A stretch of 64,000 nucleotides of DNA, taken from contig CACRXP010000069.1 in assembly GCA_902702965.1 (NCBI GenBank), positions 972,097-1,036,096 of the forward strand, written 5' to 3'. Positions 59,201 through 64,000 of the stretch are shown in pieces (the first letter of the stretch is position 1; each line of letters opens with the position of its first letter). The stretch comes from Spirometra erinaceieuropaei. Taxonomy: Eukaryota; Platyhelminthes; Cestoda; Diphyllobothriidea; Diphyllobothriidae. Under the pieces are notes generated by a model that worked only from the letters and a program-made list of their open reading frames with translations, did not search any database and was not told where the DNA came from. The position numbers and the translations under genes are program-made.

Positions 59201-59500
59201 TGAAGGGTTTATTATTATTATTAATGGAGTAGAATTTTGGAATTAGCAAATCCTAAAAAGAAACATTTGCGATGACGAGGTTGCGAGGAACTGTTCGTAA
59301 AAAAAATAGCCGCAGATTACTGGACTCAGGCGTTGGCGCTCGTAGACCATCGTGACGGCATTATGCTGAAGACGTAAAACAGGGTTAAATGAGGCGATTA
59401 CAACAAGGCGGACTTATCAAATGCGTTCGTATGCTGTGAAGGCCATGGACAATTCAACTTCGAATGGAAACGGTGAGTCCGACCAAAGTACGGCATGATC

Positions 59501-59654
59501 TTCGTAGCCGTACTTGGTATGGATTAGGGTAAGGGGTTATGGCTTGGGCTTAGGGATTGTGGGTCAGGGGTTAGGGTTAGGGTTAATCCCCCTATTACCA
59601 CTGGTCTCGTATAACATGCGGCTGGGGCTTGTCTACAGCAGGTACGGCTACGAA
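59501..59654. repeat. Small inverted-repeat unit enclosing telomere-like repeats
   Basis: TTCGTAGCCGTAC (59501-59513) and GTACGGCTACGAA (59642-59654) are perfect 13-bp complements. Between them is a G-rich strand with degenerate and perfect TTAGGG units (GGGGTTAGGGTTAGGGTTAA at about 59567). It could be a short non-autonomous element or a scar that captured telomeric repeat. The class is unknown. Confidence 0.5.
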
Positions 59655-60718
59655 ATATGATCCGACCCAAAAGTTGTTTATGTTAATACCGACTATTTAA
59701 AATGAATAAGTAGTACCCAGAACAAACAATGCTAACAAAAGGCTGGAAATCACAGAGAGGACAGTGTTGACGAAGTTGACAGAAGTCGCTCGCAGACAGC
59801 TTCTACTATTTCTCATCATAGGTGACAGGATGTAATCGCATCGTTCACTATCGAGGTGTTTGACTTAATATTACGGATATCCCCATATTACGGGTCAGGC
59901 ACAAAGGACTTACGCAGATACTGACGTAATAAAAACACTAGAGTGAAGGAAGAGGGAGTTTCGAGATTACAACACACATGACAGGTCTGTTGATTTAGCC
60001 TACGTCTGGGCAGAATTCCCATATAACGAACTCCAATTTCGACAACCTCTCATGTACACCAAGGAAACCTTCGAGCCCGTTAATATACCTTTCACATCAT
60101 CCGGAACAGATAACACACGACTTTCCGACCATTGAAAATGTCGGGGCCACCAAATGTAAACCGGTCTATCGCGGGTAGAATTAGAAAGAACAAACTAGCC
60201 GCATGAATGCAGCGTGACGATAACTTGATAGTGTAAGTAATTAATGTCTCTTGGCGCTTTAAAAGAAAACAATTTTTGTGTCACTACAACCTGCGATGCC
60301 TCAGGGAGGGAGATAGGCAACGGTGAATTATAGTGAAGTAGACGTCGATGCATCCACCTCATTCTTTCCCCCAACTTCCACTTTGCCGAGACGAAAAAAC
60401 AAGATCAGGACGATCGGTGGCGGACTGTTTAACTGCGTCACACATGACGCTTTCACATTGCACATGCATCAGGCCAGAGATGGGCATTTCGGATCTCATC
60501 TAGGTAAAAATGCCGTGGACGGCACTTTGGAAGCGGCCGCTGCATACCGGGAAGGACGGAGTTATCCTGTGACAGCCTTTCGCCAGATGTTTGTTTATAC
60601 GCAACATTTTGTAGTTCTCGCGCTTGTTGAGCATTTCCTAAACTCGCATATTCGTGAAGCCTGGTTCTGCAGCCCCACGTCATTGATGCCATATGGTTAG
60701 CTTGCTAAAATAGTTTTA

Positions 60719-60945
60719 GTCACTCGCTGGATTAGGAAGAGAAAGACAGCGCAAACAGGAAAGCGAGTAAAGGTGGCGTGTACACACCCCCCCTCCCTCA
60801 GTCACAGGTTACAGGGTACTGCGTGGTAATTCGCAGTGCATGAGTAACCGATGCGGTACCGCACCTTCGGAAGAATTCCACTGGCAAGTCTACTTGGTCA
60901 CTCGCTGGCTGAGAATAATGAAGGGAACGCAAACAGGGCTTGAAG
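60719..60945 (+). repeat. Pair of diverged short direct repeats
   Basis: GTCACTCGCTGGATTAGGAA ... CGCAAACAGG (from 60719) recurs as GTCACTCGCTGGCTGAGAAT ... CGCAAACAGG (from 60898), about 178 bp apart. The preceding ATGGTTAGCTTGCTAAAATA also resembles ATGGTTAGCCTTCCAAAAAT near 53336, so this may belong to a dispersed family. Confidence 0.4.
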
Positions 60946-63908
60946 CACCCGGAGGGAAGCTCGTGCGAACTGACAACTGCAGTAACCGAGGCTGGCCTAT
61001 AAACACTCCTCTCCCGTGGCACAGTCATGCGCTGTATTAGGAATAGGTTTATTGTAGCGCCCCTTGGGCACTGTTAGTTCCCTTTGAACTCAGGAAAAAA
61101 ACCCAAAACAAACTCATCAATTTCCACTACACTTTGACTTCATTTGTTTCGGGTGTTTGTTTAGCCAAAAGAGCGCGAATTGAGAGTTTGTTTTAAGTTA
61201 AAAAAAACCTCAGTTCTAAGGGAAAATAATAACAAGAGTTTTAAAAAATAACGATATGTACAATATAAAAATTGAAGTTTGCAGTTTGGGTAGTTTTTGG
61301 GGGCATGAATAATATGTCCTCCATGGCAATTGAAGAACTTTGATATCGGCCTGACCTTGAAATTATTTTCCTGTTGCCATTAAAATGGTGAGGAAGATGC
61401 AAATACGTGATATTTGTAAATTTGGTGCATTCGCATATACCAGTTTTTTTTTCAGAAAGCTAGCCATATGATATCACTCAAGTGAGACTGCAAAACCAAA
61501 CTTCGCTCGCATATTTACTGAAAAGCTGAGTTGGGGGATACCAGACAGCCCTGATGCGCATGTTCAGACACTCGCGAGGGGGCTAGCGTTGTAAGAGACG
61601 CACGGAATAGGAGCACAACAAGTACTCCCTTTCCAGACCGAAGTTCGAATGAAAAAAGAACGAAGGAAGCAAGAATAGATAGATTGAGTGAATGTGAAGC
61701 GTACTAACGATATTTTTATCGGCAGCGTGGGTGGCTGCGACTGGCGGGGGGGGGGGGTAGCCAGGATAACAGGCGTGGCCGCAGAAAGTCCGTGGAGGAG
61801 AGGTTAAGATGGACGTCGACGGCAAATCTGTATGCCGCGGAGTCGTACAGAGTGCTGAAAGTAGCTGCAAAACAGAAACGCCTCTGGAGACTACTTATAA
61901 CACTCTATAGGTGAGTGAATCAGTGACCAAGAACATTTCAGTCGTCGTAAGTGGTAACGCCTTGCGGCGGTCAAGGATGAGAGATCAACTTAAACCACGC
62001 ACAATAAGTTAGTTTCGTCTAATGTCAGAAGTCAGGGATCTGTGAAGACTAGTTTATTCTGCACACAGGACAGTCTGCCGTAAGTTGGCAGTTTGCTTGC
62101 AAGAGAGATGAGCGTCCGTTCGCGGAGAGCGTCAGTCGCGGTGTGGTGTTTACGCGGGAGTGAACGTCTGGGTCAACAGGAGGGTGTCACTGGCTGAGTG
62201 GTGGTCGTGTGATTGGACAAGTTAGGGGAGAAATAAGGGGCGCATGCACGCAATGCCTCACGGGTATCAGGCCAGGGCGTTAGACGCGCGTGGGGTGATG
62301 AAAGTTTGTGAGGTCAACCGACAGTCACTGAATTTGGTCCGGAGGTGTCTGACCGATAGCCGGCGGGGGTGGCTGGGTGTCAACAGCTGTCGCGGCCATT
62401 GTTCGACAAAACGCAGCCGGAGAAAAGGGGGACTGGAGCGGCTGTTACAGCCTGACGCTGTGCTACAAGGTCAGCCCAACAGTGATGGCTTTCGCCGCAT
62501 CTACCACACTCACTCGTATCTCACCTCCCCAGAGTGGAGTAAATGTCACACCTGGTCTACTGCATAAGGCATTTCGGCAGGATGGTAGTTGGTAGCCCTG
62601 CCCACTGATTCTGCAATTGTACCTACCGGCTCGATTTCGGTATCTGTGATAACGTTCTCATTATGTCTGGGGGGTGCACGCACAGAGGCCCTGTCAGTAT
62701 GACTTTCTTCACTTTAACCGCCCCGAGAACGAGGCGCTGCAAGACTGTCCATATAGACTCATTGTATTGCACCCCCACACGAAAATCTTAAGTAAAAGGC
62801 GAAAGATTTATCCTAAACGGATTATGATTCATCATGCTTCCCATTATGCTTCTAGTTGCATGTGCGCACAGTATTACCCGCATCAGATTAATTGCATAGG
62901 TACTACCCTAGGCGGATTGGCGCGGGTCTCCGTTTCGTCGGTTTGCCTGCATCCTTGGGTCTTTTTACTCCAGACCTCCAGTAGAGTCCGGTGCAATCGT
63001 GTACGAAAGGACAACCGACGCTCAGTTAGGGTGTCTACCGATACTCCATCCACTGCATCAGTCGTATTGACAGAGTGTTGCCCTCCAGCCCCCGCCTCTA
63101 TGAACAGTCCGGTTGTGTTTGGTCGCAGGGGTTCGGCTGAAAACTGTGACGCCTTGTAAACACCGCCATGGCCAATTAGCGAGTCTTTCCTGCACTTCCA
63201 GTTTAAGGCACTACGGAACCCCCCCCCGGGCGTTTCAACATTGCCGGGTTTGAACTGGGCGCACTTCATCTACGACATCGCGCACTTACTACCTCTTGGA
63301 TTCAGACTACAACAGCAAGGCGTCTCATACGTCAGTCAGATCCGAAGTGTTTACCTTCCTCGCATTTTTCACCTTATTTAAATTAGGTTTTCACTTTATC
63401 AGGATCGTCAATTCCAGGCATTCCCTACAAGCGCCATTTACGCCTCCACTCATTTGCCCCACCCGTATAGCCCCTATTACCACCGGTCCCGCAAGTCAGG
63501 TAGCTGGGAGTTTTCGGTACCGGGAGGGCTACCAACTACTATCTAGCCGGCATTTCTCTCGAAAGTATGTTAATTGGCAAAAACTGTTTGAGCAAGTCCA
63601 CGGCAGCTTCACTGTCACTTTTGCAAAGTTTTGCGCGTGATCCAAGAGGCATTTTGTGATCGGCGGGAGATCTTTATATGGGGGGAGGGGGGTATGATTA
63701 CGTGCGTCAGGGATTTTTCGGAGAGAAATGCTTCGGGGGCACATAAATTACAGACCTACCTACTGGGCCGTTTGGGTAAAACTGTAACCCAAGTGGACGC
63801 AACTTCGTGCCAAATTGACACGGAAAGCTACGCCTTGGTGCAATCTTCCCTAAGCATATAATTACTAAAATTAATTAAAACGCGACCTGCGTCGTTGTAT
63901 CATTGCAG

Positions 63909-63922
63909 AGGCCGTGCAAACG
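63909..63922 (+). CDS. Candidate 14-nt microexon, speculative
   Basis: AGGCCGTGCAAACG sits between a good acceptor (TTGTATCATTGCAG) and a good donor (GTATGTGC). If it follows the 53902 candidate in phase 1 it reads E-AVQT and leaves in phase 0. With 14 bases, chance is a real alternative. Confidence 0.15.
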
Positions 63923-64000
63923 GTATGTGCTAATAAAACAGACAGTTAACTGGGATGCACGGTGTTTTAACCAAGGGATGGGAGGGGTGGGGTAAGGGGA

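Larger units (their letters stand above)
47266..64000 (+). other. Downstream intron(s) of the NAV-like gene to the window edge
   Basis: No further confident exon is visible, so the gene probably continues to the right. Contents are a CR1-like LINE fossil, SINEs, a Penelope end, one type A palindrome and simple repeats. I see nothing supportable in 47270-47835, 49765-50855, 51270-53800, 53935-54335, 54445-55180, 56295-59495, 59670-60715 and 60950-63900. Within these, G+C rises and several open frames of 100-160 residues occur on both strands (for example 52271-52570, 57474-57890, 62674-63269) without motifs I recognise. Two short exon candidates are listed separately. Confidence 0.6.

Noticed and set aside
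1..64000. CRISPR array, prokaryotic operon, rRNA genes or a viral genome segment
   Set aside because: No regularly spaced repeats, no closely packed long open frames and no rRNA-like conserved blocks; intron structure and SINEs show a nuclear eukaryotic genome.

Overview
Eukaryotic genomic DNA, AT-leaning and very sparse in coding sequence. Every exon I can support belongs to one plus-strand gene, a neuron navigator homologue (NAV2/NAV3, UNC-53, sickie family). The evidence is five plus-strand segments with consensus splice sites and compatible phases: a Q-rich N-terminal piece (1-121), three exons that together build a calponin-homology (CH) domain of the NAV type (25704-25821, 28695-28735, 44030-44102), and an exon that finishes the CH domain and runs into a Ser/Pro-rich linker (46887-47265). 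The introns are about 25.6, 2.9, 15.3 and 2.8 kb, and the gene continues beyond the right edge. The coiled coils and the C-terminal AAA+ domain of the family are not in this window.

The rest is intron filled with transposable-element debris. The dominant element is a palindromic, non-coding, roughly 980-bp repeat. It has arms of about 400 bp in inverted orientation around a unique core, termini beginning CAGTAGGT (type A) or CAGTGAGTGACC (type B), and TA next to most termini, which points to a Tc1/mariner-type non-autonomous (MITE/foldback) family. I count eight near-full copies (446, 14788, 18368, 23062, 24199, 27345, 40754, 55306), one half copy (10283) and several end fragments. Other elements are two tRNA-derived SINE families (one with a Met-like head), Penelope-like element pieces (a GIY-YIG endonuclease fossil and ends carrying a hammerhead-ribozyme core), a CR1-like LINE reverse transcriptase fossil, a Merlin (IS1595/ISXO2-like) transposase fossil, and an unnamed dispersed repeat with three copies.

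The organism is probably an invertebrate with large repeat-filled introns. The mix of CR1-like, Penelope and Merlin elements with tRNA SINEs fits a parasitic flatworm, perhaps a diphyllobothriid tapeworm. That is inference from general knowledge, not something the sequence proves.

No prokaryotic operons, CRISPR arrays, rRNA or intact tRNA genes were seen. The most unusual points are the density of kilobase-scale palindromes around small NAV exons, a complete dimer-type hammerhead core at 38041-38082, and SINEs arranged as near-perfect inverted repeats.
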